The translations under genes and the position numbers were made by a program. Of a stretch of 64,000 nt of DNA, positions 38,086-47,603 are shown piece after piece. Source of the stretch: Bradyrhizobium arachidis (lineage in GTDB: Bacteria > Pseudomonadota > Alphaproteobacteria > Rhizobiales > Xanthobacteraceae). Location: assembly GCF_015291705.1 (NCBI RefSeq), contig NZ_CP030050.1, positions 2,852,001 through 2,916,000 on the forward strand. Direction: 5' to 3'. The first letter of the stretch is position 1. Each line of letters begins with the position of its first letter. Under the pieces are notes generated by a model, which made no database searches, had not been told where the DNA came from, and saw only the letters and a program-made list of their open reading frames with translations.

Positions 38086-38204
38086 GTTCCCCAATAACTG
38101 GTCGATTCTCTCTTGACAACCCTTGGCTTCAAACGTCTGGTTTTGATTGCAGGTCGATTGGCGCGTGGGGAGCGAGCAGCACGCATGAGTCCGGGAATAA
38201 GACA

Positions 38205-39437
38205 ATGTCCGGCAAGCCTGTAGCGAAACGGTTGGTATTCCATATCGGCGGTTATGATCCAATCACGTCGCATGCCAGCGCGCAACGACGCTTTGTGCGC
38301 GAAATATCCAGGTTCCAACGTACCTGGTCGGTGAAAGCGGCCGTTGACGGTTCGCATGATACCGCCGACCAGATACGATGGAATGTGACGACAACTGGCC
38401 CCGATTGGCTCGTCGAAACCGATTACCGTGTGGTCCGATGGCACGACGTAATTGAGACCTTCGGGCGCCGAAGCATTGGCTCACGCATTTCCGTCGGGAT
38501 TCTTGCGTTTCTGGATTTCGTTTTGGCCGGCACTCTTTGGCGGTACTTGCTGACCAACTGGCGCTACGCACTGTTCTTTCTCTATCCATTTGTCACGTTC
38601 GGATTGCTCATCGCGGCCGCCTTCTTGATTGGCGTGGTTGCATTCAAGGTCACCGGATCCATTCCTATCGCTGCCGGTGGCGGCCTCTGCGGAATCGTAG
38701 CCGTTTTGGCGGGCCCGTGGCACTGGCTCCACCTGGGCGCCTTGTTCGACGATTGGATTTTCTCTTGCGAGTACATTCGATTCGGTAATTCGGAAATAGA
38801 GCAAAGGCTGGACAGGTTGGCCGCCGAGCTCGTGGTTGCGGCGAGCAACTCCGCCGCAGACGAAATTTTGGTCGTAGGGCACAGCCTTGGCGCCGTACTA
38901 GCGGTTGATCTACTTGATCGCGCCTTGAAGCTGGACCCTGCGCTCGGTCGGAAAAAGAGTCCCGTCACATTCTTGAGCGTTGGATCATCCATACTCAAGA
39001 TCGGGCTGCACCCGAAGGCAGTACGCTTTCGCAGGACGGTGGAGCGCGTCGCCAATTCCCGCGCGATCTTCTGGGGCGACTATCAGGCCCTCACCGACGT
39101 GTTGAATTTTTACAAATGCCGGCCGATGGCCGAAATGGGCTTGTCGACAGAAAACGAGGCGACCGTCAGGGTCGTGAAGATTAGTCGAATGCTTAACGAC
39201 GACGTGTATCAACGCATCCGCTTCAATTTCTTCCGCGTGCACTGCCAGTTCGTCAGTGGTAATGACAGGCGAACATCGTACGACTACTTCATGCTCACAT
39301 GCGGACCTATTTCAGCCAAATCCCAGACGCTCGCCCCGGATGGCGCTGTGTCGATGATCGCTGACGACGGAGGCCTTGTTGCGGGCGCGCCGGCGTCGGA
39401 AAGCGAACTGCTGGGGAGTCCGGGCGCGGCAGCCTGA
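38205..39437 (+). CDS. Membrane alpha/beta hydrolase-like protein
   Basis: 410 residues from ATG 38205 (MSGKPVAKRLVFHI). The N-terminal beta-strand VFHIGGYDP begins an alpha/beta hydrolase-like fold, but two or three membrane segments are inserted (about 105-175, such as FFLYPFVTFGLLIAAAFLIG). A nucleophile elbow GHSLGAVLAVD then follows at about 224-234. The function is unknown; lipase- or acyltransferase-like activity at the membrane is plausible. It is five bases upstream of the methyltransferase gene, suggesting an operon. Confidence 0.68.
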   Translation: MSGKPVAKRLVFHIGGYDPITSHASAQRRFVREISRFQRTWSVKAAVDGSHDTADQIRWNVTTTGPDWLVETDYRVVRWHDVIETFGRRSIGSRISVGILAFLDFVLAGTLWRYLLTNWRYALFFLYPFVTFGLLIAAAFLIGVVAFKVTGSIPIAAGGGLCGIVAVLAGPWHWLHLGALFDDWIFSCEYIRFGNSEIEQRLDRLAAELVVAASNSAADEILVVGHSLGAVLAVDLLDRALKLDPALGRKKSPVTFLSVGSSILKIGLHPKAVRFRRTVERVANSRAIFWGDYQALTDVLNFYKCRPMAEMGLSTENEATVRVVKISRMLNDDVYQRIRFNFFRVHCQFVSGNDRRTSYDYFMLTCGPISAKSQTLAPDGAVSMIADDGGLVAGAPASESELLGSPGAAA

Positions 39438-39442
39438 TTTAA

Positions 39443-40027
39443 ATGACGCCCACCATTTCAAAAGTCATCTTCGTTGCGTTGGCGATCGGCTGGTACCTCA
39501 TCCGCTATAAGTACGCGCGGCGTTCCCGCCGTGCGAGGGTTGTGTGGAGCGCTCGCGGCCCCCTGGAAACTGCGCTCCTGCTCATATCTCTTTCGGGACT
39601 TGGACTTGTGCCGCTTGTCTACGTAGCGACAGGAATGCCTCGTTTCGCAGATCACAGCTTTTATCCCTGGTTGGCTTGGCTGGGGTCTTTCGTTGCGATC
39701 GCGGCTTTAGGCGTGTTTCACCTGACACATCGTGCACTCGGCCGGAATTGGTCGATAAGTCTCGACGTGCGGGAGAACCACGAACTTGTGACGGAAGGGA
39801 TTTACCGGAGAGTTCGACACCCGATGTATTCGGCATTTTGGCTGTGGGCTATCGCCCAGGCATTGCTGCTGCCGAATTGGATCGCCGGTTTTGCAGGCAT
39901 TGCCGGCTTCGGGATCTTGTTCTTTGGCCGCGTCGCAAGGGAAGAGCGAATGATGTTGCAGACGTTTGGCGACAGCTATCGCGAGTATATGGCGCGGACC
40001 GGTCGGGTCTTCCCGTGGATACTCTGA
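39443..40027 (+). CDS. Isoprenylcysteine carboxyl methyltransferase (ICMT/PEMT) family protein
   Basis: 194 residues with four or five membrane helices. The family signature is at the C-terminal part: LVTEGIYRRVRHPMYSAFWL, then IAGFGILFFGRVAREERMM with the R/E pair, and FGDSYREYMARTGRVFP. Bacterial members methylate small or lipid carboxylates or amines; the substrate is unknown. It follows the membrane hydrolase gene by five bases. Confidence 0.85.
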   Translation: MTPTISKVIFVALAIGWYLIRYKYARRSRRARVVWSARGPLETALLLISLSGLGLVPLVYVATGMPRFADHSFYPWLAWLGSFVAIAALGVFHLTHRALGRNWSISLDVRENHELVTEGIYRRVRHPMYSAFWLWAIAQALLLPNWIAGFAGIAGFGILFFGRVAREERMMLQTFGDSYREYMARTGRVFPWIL

Positions 40028-40235
40028 GGTAGGTTCCGGCGGGTCTGTTGTGCCCACGAGAGTGAATTGGAACCGGACACACCTCAATTTGCGTGCCATT
40101 TCCGCAACATACGGTAGAAAAAGCTGTCGGAACCGCGCGTTCCCCGGTCTATTCGTTAGTGCTGTGGCGAGTGTCAGGTTATTTCTATGCGTGTCAGGTG
40201 AATTCCACTCGCTTCCGAACAAATGGTGAGAACCG

Positions 40236-40433
40236 ATGCTGAAATTCGTTGTACTTGGAATCGCTTCGTTGGCCTTCGTGGGAACCGCAGCTGCTGCGGA
40301 CCTGCCACGGCCTCAGCCGGTTGCCGCCGCGGCGCCGGTTGGCAAAGCTCCGATCGGCAAGTATCCCGTGGGTAAGAGCCCCGTGGGCAAATACCCGGTC
40401 GCTGCCCCGGCTCCGTTGGTGACCAAGGGTTGA
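40236..40433 (+). CDS. Small exported peptide with G-K-x-P-V-G-K repeats
   Basis: 65 residues. The signal peptide (MLKFVVLGIASLAFVGTAAAA) is followed by a short mature part of Pro/Val/Gly/Lys repeats: APVGKAPIGKYPVGKSPVGK, then YPVA. Five G-K steps are spaced five residues apart. No function is known. Codon use and a plausible start argue that it is real. It precedes the cysteine-protease-like gene. Confidence 0.65.
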   Translation: MLKFVVLGIASLAFVGTAAAADLPRPQPVAAAAPVGKAPIGKYPVGKSPVGKYPVAAPAPLVTKG

Positions 40434-40521
40434 TCTGACTATCCATTCGGACGCCAGCGGCGTTCATTTGGGGTAGTAGACTACCTATGGCATCGGATCT
40501 TGGATCCAAGAGGATTCGAAG

Positions 40522-41211
40522 ATGGCAGGAGTGATTCGGAAACATCCGGGTCTAGCGCTTCTTGCAAAGGCCGCCATGCTCGCGGCCTTTGTGGGCTTGG
40601 GGGCCGGGATCAGTAGCGCGCAACCACTCGTGGCGCGTACCGACCAGCAGCAACGGGACGCTCTCCCCAGTTCGGCGACGAAGCATGCAGCGACCATGGC
40701 TGCTGCTACGCCGGCGATATCCGATGTAAAGCCAGCTCGAAGAGCTGCTGCCACGGGTCCCTATTACGTTGATTTTCGTGCCCGCACGGCGGCAACGTAC
40801 GGTCATGCCTTCGTCTGGTACGGAAAGACAGGCGAAAAGCAGGTCGAGGTCGCTGGTCTGGCTCCGGCCGGCGACGAGGTGCCCTATATCCTGGGACACA
40901 TCGTGTTTGTCCCTTCTGAGACGGGTGCGACCTACGGTGATCTTGACGAGCAATATCTAACGGCCAGCTATCGCGTCTATTTGTCTGAGGCGGACGCCAA
41001 GAAGGTCTTTGCTTATATCAAGCGCCAGCAGGAGACTTCGCCGCTCTGGAATGCAGCGACGGCAAACTGCACCGCCTTTATCGGCCGCATAGCGACGTTC
41101 ATGGGCCTCAACGCTCCGTTTCATCTGCTAAAGCCTGAGGAATACGTCAACAAACTCAGAGAGCTGAACGGGGGGCGAAAGACGGTGCAGCTTGAACCCG
41201 GTCGAGGCTAG
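40522..41211 (+). CDS. Exported protein, permuted NlpC/P60 (papain-like) fold candidate
   Basis: 229 residues. A signal-like N-terminus (LLAKAAMLAAFVGLGAGISSAQ) is followed by a low-complexity linker and a domain from about 85. A histidine sits in TYGHAFVWYGK and a cysteine in ATANCTAFIGRIA. This His-before-Cys order with the GHAFVWYG strand fits the circularly permuted NlpC/P60 (YiiX/LRAT-like) class. The function would be peptide or amide cleavage in the envelope. The assignment rests on motif order only. Confidence 0.6.
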   Translation: MAGVIRKHPGLALLAKAAMLAAFVGLGAGISSAQPLVARTDQQQRDALPSSATKHAATMAAATPAISDVKPARRAAATGPYYVDFRARTAATYGHAFVWYGKTGEKQVEVAGLAPAGDEVPYILGHIVFVPSETGATYGDLDEQYLTASYRVYLSEADAKKVFAYIKRQQETSPLWNAATANCTAFIGRIATFMGLNAPFHLLKPEEYVNKLRELNGGRKTVQLEPGRG

Positions 41212-41890
41212 AATCCTCGGATTGAGTTCATCCAGTTTTCCGCGCGCCAGGATGGGTGTGAGGTCTTCAAGACATTCAAGCGAGCTTGTTCTTTGAGGAT
41301 GCGGTTCGGTACGACCGACATTCTTGGGCTGCCTCGCTTGGTTGATGAATAGGCCGAGGAGATCATGGGAACGCCCGTCGCGCTGCGCTGCGAGGCAGGT
41401 CCACCTCCGCTTTGACATTGCTAAGCTCTCGTTGGAAACCGTTCCGAGGTCGAAGTCTTCCTTGGCGTAGTCGAGGAGGGTTCGCAGAACTTGTCGTCGC
41501 AGACGAAGACTACTGCTTAGGCGATGGTTCTGCGTCGAGGCAGAGCATCAACATCAATCGACCAGTGCGCGTCGCGAACATCGCGCTGAATCGAGATCTC
41601 TACCATCAGCACGCTTGTCGCCGCCTATGTCGATCCGCGATCATGATCGCGGTGTAGCCGGCCTTTGCGGCGGTCACGGCGCGGAAAGCTGCGCGTTATC
41701 AAGTCGACAAGCGCTCTTTCAGCTTTGTGGAAATGGAAGAGCTGAGTTCACGTCGCTCGTATTCGAGCGCGATGGATCAGGCGCTTTTTTTGAGCTAAGC
41801 CGTCTGAGCCGCCGGAACGGCGCGGGCGGCCACTCTATTGCGGCATACTCAATGCCTGCAAGCTATCGCGCCGGTATTCGGGGGACGTGG
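41212..41890. other. Island stretch without recognisable gene
   Basis: Several short frames occur but none resembles a known family, and codon use is erratic. It may hold decayed coding sequence. Confidence 0.45.
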
Positions 41891-42298
41891 ATGCGGGTCC
41901 ATATGATTGTTGCCGGCCTTATCCTAGCGATCATCGGGAAGGCCAATGCCACGGTTGTCGATAAGGGAACCGACGCGCAAAAGTCTTGCGAGCTGCTTGT
42001 CAAGAATTCGCCTCGCAATCAGGACGAAGCTCGGTCCGCAGGCGTATGTGAGGGGATGATCGAAACCGCGATGCTCTTTTCACCAAATCTGCCCGCTGAC
42101 GTCCGTGCATGCCCCCCCGCGCAAGGCAGCCCTTTGCAAAGTGCGAAGGTTTTTCTGCAGTATCTTGATAGCAATCCGGATCGAGTGAATGAACCGGGGA
42201 TCACCGTCGCTATTGAAGCATTCAGGGATGCTTGGCCCTGCCGTGGGGACGATGCCGGAACTGGACCGAAAAAGCGTGCCCCAAAAAAATCCAAATAG
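41891..42298 (+). CDS. Small exported protein, Rap1a/Tai-like
   Basis: 135 residues from ATG 41891 (MRVHMIVAGLILAII), preceded by a GGGGACGTGG segment; the frame is open to 41615. After a signal-like start it has QKSCELLVKNSPRN, then GVCEGMIETAML and DVRACPPAQG, ending with VAIEAFRDAWPC. Four conserved cysteines and the ending A-W-P-C fit the Rap1a/Tai domain, first known from T6SS immunity proteins. A basic tail follows. No cognate effector gene is adjacent, so an immunity role is not shown. Confidence 0.6.
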   Translation: MRVHMIVAGLILAIIGKANATVVDKGTDAQKSCELLVKNSPRNQDEARSAGVCEGMIETAMLFSPNLPADVRACPPAQGSPLQSAKVFLQYLDSNPDRVNEPGITVAIEAFRDAWPCRGDDAGTGPKKRAPKKSK

Positions 42299-42508
42299 AA
42301 CGCGTATCTGCGGATACTGATGCTAGCCTTACGGTCCGCGATGTTCGCGTCCGGCCTGATTGATTCGCAATGCACTACCGCCGAGGTGCGCGAACTGAAC
42401 CGTAGTGCCCACCTCCACAACTAGTACTCAACGCCTTATCGACGAGCGAAGCCTTGAGCCCCGATAAACAGCGGGGCATTGTGCCATCAACGCCCGGGCT
42501 GGAACAGC

Positions 42509-44125
42509 ATGACAATCGCATGCCGCGTCCTGATGATCTATCCGAAGTTCGTTCCGAATTCGTTTTGGAACTATGCGGAGGCCTGCGAACTCGTCGGCGC
42601 GAAGTATCCCACGGCGCCACTCGGCCTGATCACCGTCGCCGCTATGTTGCCGAAGCATTGGGACATCCGGCTCGTCAACCGCAATACTGAAGCGTTGACA
42701 GATGCGGACCTCGATTGGGCCGATCTTGTGATGATCGGCGGTATGCTCAACCAGCAGCCGGACGCCATCTACCTGATCGATCTCGCCCACCTGCGCGGCA
42801 AGCCAGTATGTGTCGGTGGGCCGGACGTCTCCTCCAGCCCGCATCTTTACGCGGACGCGGATTTTCAGGTGATCGGCGAGGCCGAGCATGTCATCGAGCA
42901 GTTCATCGCCGCCTGGGAAAGCGGCCAACGCAAGGGCGTGTTCATCGCCGAGAAATTCAAGATAGATGTCACGCTGAGTCCGATGCCTCGCTACGATCTT
43001 CTCAACTTCGATCACTATCTATACATCGGCTTGCAGTATTCGCGTGGCTGCCCGTTCACCTGCGAGTTCTGCGATATTATCGAGCTGTATGGTCGCGTGC
43101 CGCGTACCAAGACCAACGATCAGATTCTCGCAGAGTTGCAGGCGCTCTACGATCACGGTTATCGCGGGCATGTCGATTTCGTCGACGATAATTTCATCGG
43201 CAACAAGAAGAACCTCCGCACCTTGATGCCGCGGCTCAAAGCCTGGCTGGAAGACCACGACTATCCATTCGAGTTCTCAACCGAAGCCTCGATCAACATC
43301 GCGGACGACAGCGAGCTGTTGCAGGCAATGAAGGATGCGAACTTCTTCGCGATCTTCGTCGGCATCGAGAGCCCGGATCCCGAGACGCTGGTGCAGATGA
43401 AGAAGAAGCAGAACACCAGGCGCAACATCGCCGAGTGCATTCACAAGATTTACGGCTACGGCATGTTCGTCACCGCTGGTTTCATCGTCGGGTTCGACAA
43501 TGAAAAGGCCTCGATAGGACAGGCGATGGCCGACCTCATCGAGGAGGCGAGCATTCCAGTCTCCATCGTTGGGCTTCTTTATGCGCTGCCCGGCACGCAG
43601 CTCACACGGCGGTTGGCCATGGAAGGCCGCTTGCACCAGGGCCATGACCTTATGAACGTCGAGCAGGCGGGCGATCAGTGCACGCTCGGGTGCAATTTCG
43701 ATACCAAGCGTCCACTTCGTGACATCCTTTCCGATTACAAAGCAGTGCTCGGGCACGTCTACAGTCCAGCGGCATATGCGGGACGGCTGTCCCGCCTCGC
43801 AGCCATGCTCGACCGATCCGACCGGCGCCGCGATCTGCCGGATGGCGATGTGCGCAAGAGGCTTGGCGGCATCGACAGCCTACACAAGATCATGCGGGCT
43901 CTGCCGAAAGTTCGCGAGCCGTTCTGGAAGACCTTTGTCGAAGTCGCCAAGACCAATCCGGGCGCGCTGCGTTACATCGTGATGCTGATGGCGTTGTACA
44001 TGCACCTCGGGCCGTTCTCGGAACGCGTGATCGGCGAGATTGACCGCCGCATTGCCGAGTTGGAGGATGTACCTCCACCAAGGGCTACCGCAGTCAGTCA
44101 AGTGCTACCTCCAGCGACGGTGTAG
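42509..44125 (+). CDS. B12-binding radical SAM protein with DUF4070
   Basis: 538 residues from ATG 42509 (MTIACRVLMIYPK). The N-terminal cobalamin-binding domain (about 1-150) includes the APLGLITVAAMLPKHWDIRL block. The radical SAM motif CPFTCEFC is at about 186-193. A C-terminal DUF4070-type region follows, with FIVGFDNEKASIGQAM and LYALPGTQLTRRL. This layout belongs to class B radical SAM enzymes, including the hopanoid C-3 methylase HpnR, but identity here is not shown. It is the largest gene of the island. Confidence 0.82.
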   Translation: MTIACRVLMIYPKFVPNSFWNYAEACELVGAKYPTAPLGLITVAAMLPKHWDIRLVNRNTEALTDADLDWADLVMIGGMLNQQPDAIYLIDLAHLRGKPVCVGGPDVSSSPHLYADADFQVIGEAEHVIEQFIAAWESGQRKGVFIAEKFKIDVTLSPMPRYDLLNFDHYLYIGLQYSRGCPFTCEFCDIIELYGRVPRTKTNDQILAELQALYDHGYRGHVDFVDDNFIGNKKNLRTLMPRLKAWLEDHDYPFEFSTEASINIADDSELLQAMKDANFFAIFVGIESPDPETLVQMKKKQNTRRNIAECIHKIYGYGMFVTAGFIVGFDNEKASIGQAMADLIEEASIPVSIVGLLYALPGTQLTRRLAMEGRLHQGHDLMNVEQAGDQCTLGCNFDTKRPLRDILSDYKAVLGHVYSPAAYAGRLSRLAAMLDRSDRRRDLPDGDVRKRLGGIDSLHKIMRALPKVREPFWKTFVEVAKTNPGALRYIVMLMALYMHLGPFSERVIGEIDRRIAELEDVPPPRATAVSQVLPPATV

Positions 44126-44416
44126 CCACAGCCACTGATCGGGATATTCGCGGATCCAGCCCTCGATGACCGATGCGACCGCCTGCATCGTTCCCTGAAT
44201 GTCGATTTGTCCTCCGGCATCGCGGACCGGCTTCACTTCTTCAGACAGTTGGCCACGAAAGCGCTGTCCGGGCAGACCGACAATGCGCACGCCATGAATC
44301 GGGCACTCAATCTGCCGCAGCAGCCGGGCAAGCATCGGATTGGCCCTGGTCCTGCACGGGAGCTGAGGAACGATATGCTTGGGTCGTTTCACCGCGATTG
44401 CTGTCTCGCGCGGTGA
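44105..44416 (-). pseudogene. Truncated lipid A (lauroyl-type) acyltransferase C-terminus
   Basis: The last about 95 residues of an LpxL/HtrB-family acyltransferase are preserved: IVPQLPCRTRANPML, then GTMQAVASVIEGWIREYPDQ and WLWLHRRWR at the end. The N-terminal two thirds, including the HxxxxD catalytic motif, are missing, and the frame upstream is soon blocked by TGA. It sits against the end of the B12 radical SAM gene, overlapping by 21 bases on the other strand. Likely non-functional. Confidence 0.75.
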
Positions 44417-44798
44417 TGGCCTCCATCAGCAACCCCGCGGGCTGCGCGGGTTGCCGCTCGCCTTACTCCGAAGTGGCCGTGCGGTCCGATGGAATGCTCC
44501 AGGGAGGACCGAGCCCGAGATCCCCGGAAAGCGAGGCCCTCAACTCACTGCGTTCGGGACGCGGGGAGGGCCCTCAGTCAGATCGCGACCCGAACCGGAC
44601 GGCGGTGTCGGTGGCTGCGCCAGGATTTGAACCTGCTTGGGCTCTAGACTGGGAGGCTCGTGCCGCTCACATCGACCGTTCAAGCCGCAGCTCAGCGGGC
44701 GTGTTTTCATTTGGAAACGGCATCTAAGCTATTGGATTTGTTACAGGTCCTTTCGACCGTTTTTTCCAAACGCGATTTGGAATCGTTGAATAATCAAT
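44417..44798. other. Right end of the island without gene, with a tRNA-like fragment
   Basis: No coding signal is recognised. On the minus strand 44637-44610 reads like a T-arm plus acceptor end (AGGTTCAAATCCT core), a possible fragment of another tRNA. The tRNA-Gln repeat begins at 44799. Confidence 0.4.
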
Positions 44799-44847
44799 CG
44801 GATTTTGATTCCGCCATTCGGAGGTTCGATCCCTCCCGCCCCAGCCA
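44799..44847 (+). repeat. Attachment site copy 2 (3' half of tRNA-Gln)
   Basis: 49 bases identical to the end of tRNA-Gln (36065-36113), including CCA. The 5' half of a tRNA is absent here. It separates the 8.7-kb island from the integrase to its right. Confidence 0.9.
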
Positions 44848-44935
44848 GACGCTCCGTTTTCCCTGAAATTGCTGACGAAACCGGCCTGGCTGGGGAGCTG
44901 CTGCACAGCTCTGCGACACATCACTGCTGCACAGG

Positions 44936-46948
44936 GTGTCGCTCGCAATGGCTTTCCACATCTTTCGCCGCCAAGCCGTCTACTATTGGCGCCGCCGTAC
45001 CCCTCGGGCGCTTGCCAGCGTGCTCGGCCGCCCGCATCTTTCCATGAGCCTAAAAACGACGAACCGCGCAGCGGCTTGTCGCCTGGCTACCCAGGTCAAC
45101 CTGTTCTTGGATGATGTTGCCATGCTTGCTGATGGTGCCGATCGGCTGTCGCGGTCTCAAATTGAGACAATGCTTCATGCCGTCGTCGAGAAGCAGGTAG
45201 CCAAGCTCGATCGGGTGGCGTTCGCTGCCAAGAACGCGCCCGGCTTTGACGTCGACCAGGCGCGGTCGGACGACCGGCGGGCCTTGTGGACCTACACGCT
45301 GCTGGATGCCCAAGGACATGGCGCTGCCGTGCGTCCTGAGGATCGCGACCGGATGATCGCCGATAGTCTCTCGGAGGCGGACATCGAGGCTGTGAAGCGC
45401 CATCTGACCATGCTTCGGGCCAACGACATGGTGCCGACCAAGTACCACGTCCTTCGGCAAATGATCGAAGGCGTGCAGGCCGTGCCGACCGCCATGAACA
45501 TGGACGTGGCGCAGGGGACGTACTTCCGCGGAATGAGGCTTGCGCTGGCAGAGTCCGGGCGCCGGTACGGAGGGGCGCGAGTCGAAGACGAGGGACTGGT
45601 GGATCGCCTGCTGCTTGCGATGAACGATCCACCGAAGCCGATTGTCGCGGCAGCCGTTCCTGCGGTGGATCGTCCAAACGATCCACCGAAGACAGATGGC
45701 GTTGCTACGATCCTGCAATTCGTCCCCATGGCCGACTTTTCGCGATTTGCGGATGGCGTCATCCAGCAGAACGCTGCCGACGGTCATTGGGACGAGAAGA
45801 CGCAGCGGCAGGCCAAGAGCATCTCGAACCTGTTCATCAAGTTCATGGTTCAGGATCAGCACATTCACGATCTCAATCTCGTGAGCCAGACCGAGGTCGG
45901 CAAGTTCGCCGATTTCCTCCGTCTCGAAATCTACAAACACTACGGCAAATCGGTACGGGACGAGAGGCTCACGATCGAAGAACTCCGCGAGAAGGGGCGG
46001 TCGGTCGAACGGAGCAAGCGGGGTATTGGGGGCGACACCCTCAATCGGCATTGGACCTTCATTGGCCAGATCTTCGATTACGCGATTGCTCGGGGTTCAA
46101 AGAGCCTGGAGGCGATCAACCTGACGAAGTTGCGCGCAAAGAGCCGCGGCAAGAACAAGCGTGCCCGCGACGAGAGGGCGAAGTTGCCCATCGACAGCGC
46201 CAAGGCGATTTTTCAGACCCCGCCGTTCATCAATTCCGCCGGTTGGGACGATCTCGGGAAGTGGGGCGAGGAGGGCGCCGCACGGATCATCCACTGCGCA
46301 CTCTATTTTGTCCCGATCCTCATCTACTACATGGGCGCGAGGCGGGAGGAGCTTTGCGGCGCGATGGTGGACGACATCATTTTCGATCGCGACGGCTGCA
46401 GGCCGTACATTCACATTGCGGCCAATGAGCAGCGGCGCATCAAGAACGCACAGTCCAAGCGCAATATCCCGCTCCATCCGGAGCTGATCAGGTTGGGCTT
46501 CCTCGACTACGTCGGCAAGATCAAGGCGCTCGGCTACAAGCTGCTCTTCCCCGACCTCTACTCTCCCAGCACCCGGTCACCGCTGGGCAATCGCTTCTAC
46601 AAGCTGTTCAAGCCGATCCTCACGGCGGCCAAGATCACCGAAGAAGGGCTGGGCGCCCACGCCGTGCGTCACCTCTTCGGCGCGCAGTTGAAAAAGAAGC
46701 TGCTCTCGAAGGAGGACCGGGCGGATCTCCTCGGGCACGGCGGCGACAGCGAAACCAGCGAGCGCTACTGCGAACCGCATGAACTCGACACGTTGTTCGA
46801 ATTCATCTTGAAGCTCGAAGTAATCACCGGCCATCTCAAACCGCATGCTATCACTCTCATCCCGTGGGTCGAGAACAAGGAGGTAGCGCCGTTCTCGCAG
46901 CCGTCCCGTGCAAAACGCAGGTCTGAGACGATTGGCGGAAGCGTCTGA
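44936..46948 (+). CDS. Site-specific integrase, tyrosine recombinase with DUF6538-like N-terminus
   Basis: 670 residues. The N-terminus (MAFHIFRRQAVYYWRRRTPR) fits the DUF6538 type found on large rhizobial integrases; M5 at 44948 is an alternative start. The C-terminal catalytic domain has YYMGARREELCG with the first arginine near 467, HAVRHLFG (HxxR) near 576, and the tyrosine in SERYCE near 613. It lies 89 bases beyond the second tRNA-Gln repeat, so it probably drives integration at that site. It is complete. Confidence 0.9.
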   Translation: MSLAMAFHIFRRQAVYYWRRRTPRALASVLGRPHLSMSLKTTNRAAACRLATQVNLFLDDVAMLADGADRLSRSQIETMLHAVVEKQVAKLDRVAFAAKNAPGFDVDQARSDDRRALWTYTLLDAQGHGAAVRPEDRDRMIADSLSEADIEAVKRHLTMLRANDMVPTKYHVLRQMIEGVQAVPTAMNMDVAQGTYFRGMRLALAESGRRYGGARVEDEGLVDRLLLAMNDPPKPIVAAAVPAVDRPNDPPKTDGVATILQFVPMADFSRFADGVIQQNAADGHWDEKTQRQAKSISNLFIKFMVQDQHIHDLNLVSQTEVGKFADFLRLEIYKHYGKSVRDERLTIEELREKGRSVERSKRGIGGDTLNRHWTFIGQIFDYAIARGSKSLEAINLTKLRAKSRGKNKRARDERAKLPIDSAKAIFQTPPFINSAGWDDLGKWGEEGAARIIHCALYFVPILIYYMGARREELCGAMVDDIIFDRDGCRPYIHIAANEQRRIKNAQSKRNIPLHPELIRLGFLDYVGKIKALGYKLLFPDLYSPSTRSPLGNRFYKLFKPILTAAKITEEGLGAHAVRHLFGAQLKKKLLSKEDRADLLGHGGDSETSERYCEPHELDTLFEFILKLEVITGHLKPHAITLIPWVENKEVAPFSQPSRAKRRSETIGGSV

Positions 46949-47603
46949 TGAGAGCGTGCTTTGAACGCCGCCCCCCCCCGCTGGCAAGGGCAGCAGTCAT
47001 CGTCGCGCGCTGATGAGCCTTCTAACAAAAGCTTACCAGTCCCAGCACCTGAGCAATGCGAGATCGCGATAGCTTGTCAGGGGAGTAGGGGATCGAATCC
47101 ATCCCCGCAACCAGTTTTCAATCCGCTCCACGGGCGAAGGTCCGCTCTTAGAGTCCGAAGGGGCTACTCTTGCGAGCGGGTAGCGGCTCGCCTGTTGCGC
47201 TAAGGTGCTCCTCCTTATCGCTCGCCCTTAGTCGAATTGTTGTGCAATCGCATTTCGGCGACCTTGAGGGTAAAGTCCGTTTGCCGATATTGTCAGTTGT
47301 ATAGCAGGGGATTTGAGCCATCGAACGCCTTGGGGACACCTGAAAGTCGGGAAAATTTTAGCTGGCTATCTCGAGCAAGGCCCCCGCTAGGGACAAGTTG
47401 AAGATACTAGACGCGCAGTACGTACAGCGGACAACGCAAGGTGAGGGAACAGTCCAGACCACAACGCCGGATGAGCGGTGGGCGTAAGCCGAAGTGGTAG
47501 GAAGATCCGCGGGCCGCAGGCCTGCCGTGGTTTGAGCCCGGCCTTCCGCGCCGATTCACGAAAAAATTCGATTGAGGATGCGGTCAAGGAAGTCTGGCAA
47601 ATC
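46949..47603. other. Gap between integrase and the giant gene
   Basis: No gene is recognised. Near 47080-47110 there is an AGGGGATCGAATCCATCCCC inverted pair resembling a T-arm, possibly a tRNA remnant or hairpin. The frame of the following gene is open from 47478, but the sequence before 47604 does not look coding. Confidence 0.4.

Larger units (their letters stand above)
36114..44847. mobile_element. Genomic island at tRNA-Gln (8.7 kb)
   Basis: Bounded on the left by the intact tRNA-Gln and on the right by a 49-base copy of its 3' half. The interior has shorter genes, larger gaps and visibly less G/C-biased stretches than the flanks. It contains no integrase of its own; an integrase begins 89 bases beyond the right repeat. 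Cargo: SGNH hydrolase, membrane hydrolase, methyltransferase, small exported proteins, B12 radical SAM protein. Confidence 0.82.

Noticed and set aside
47080..47110. Third tRNA-Gln attachment site
   Set aside because: It shares only a T-arm-like pattern and not the 49-base sequence.
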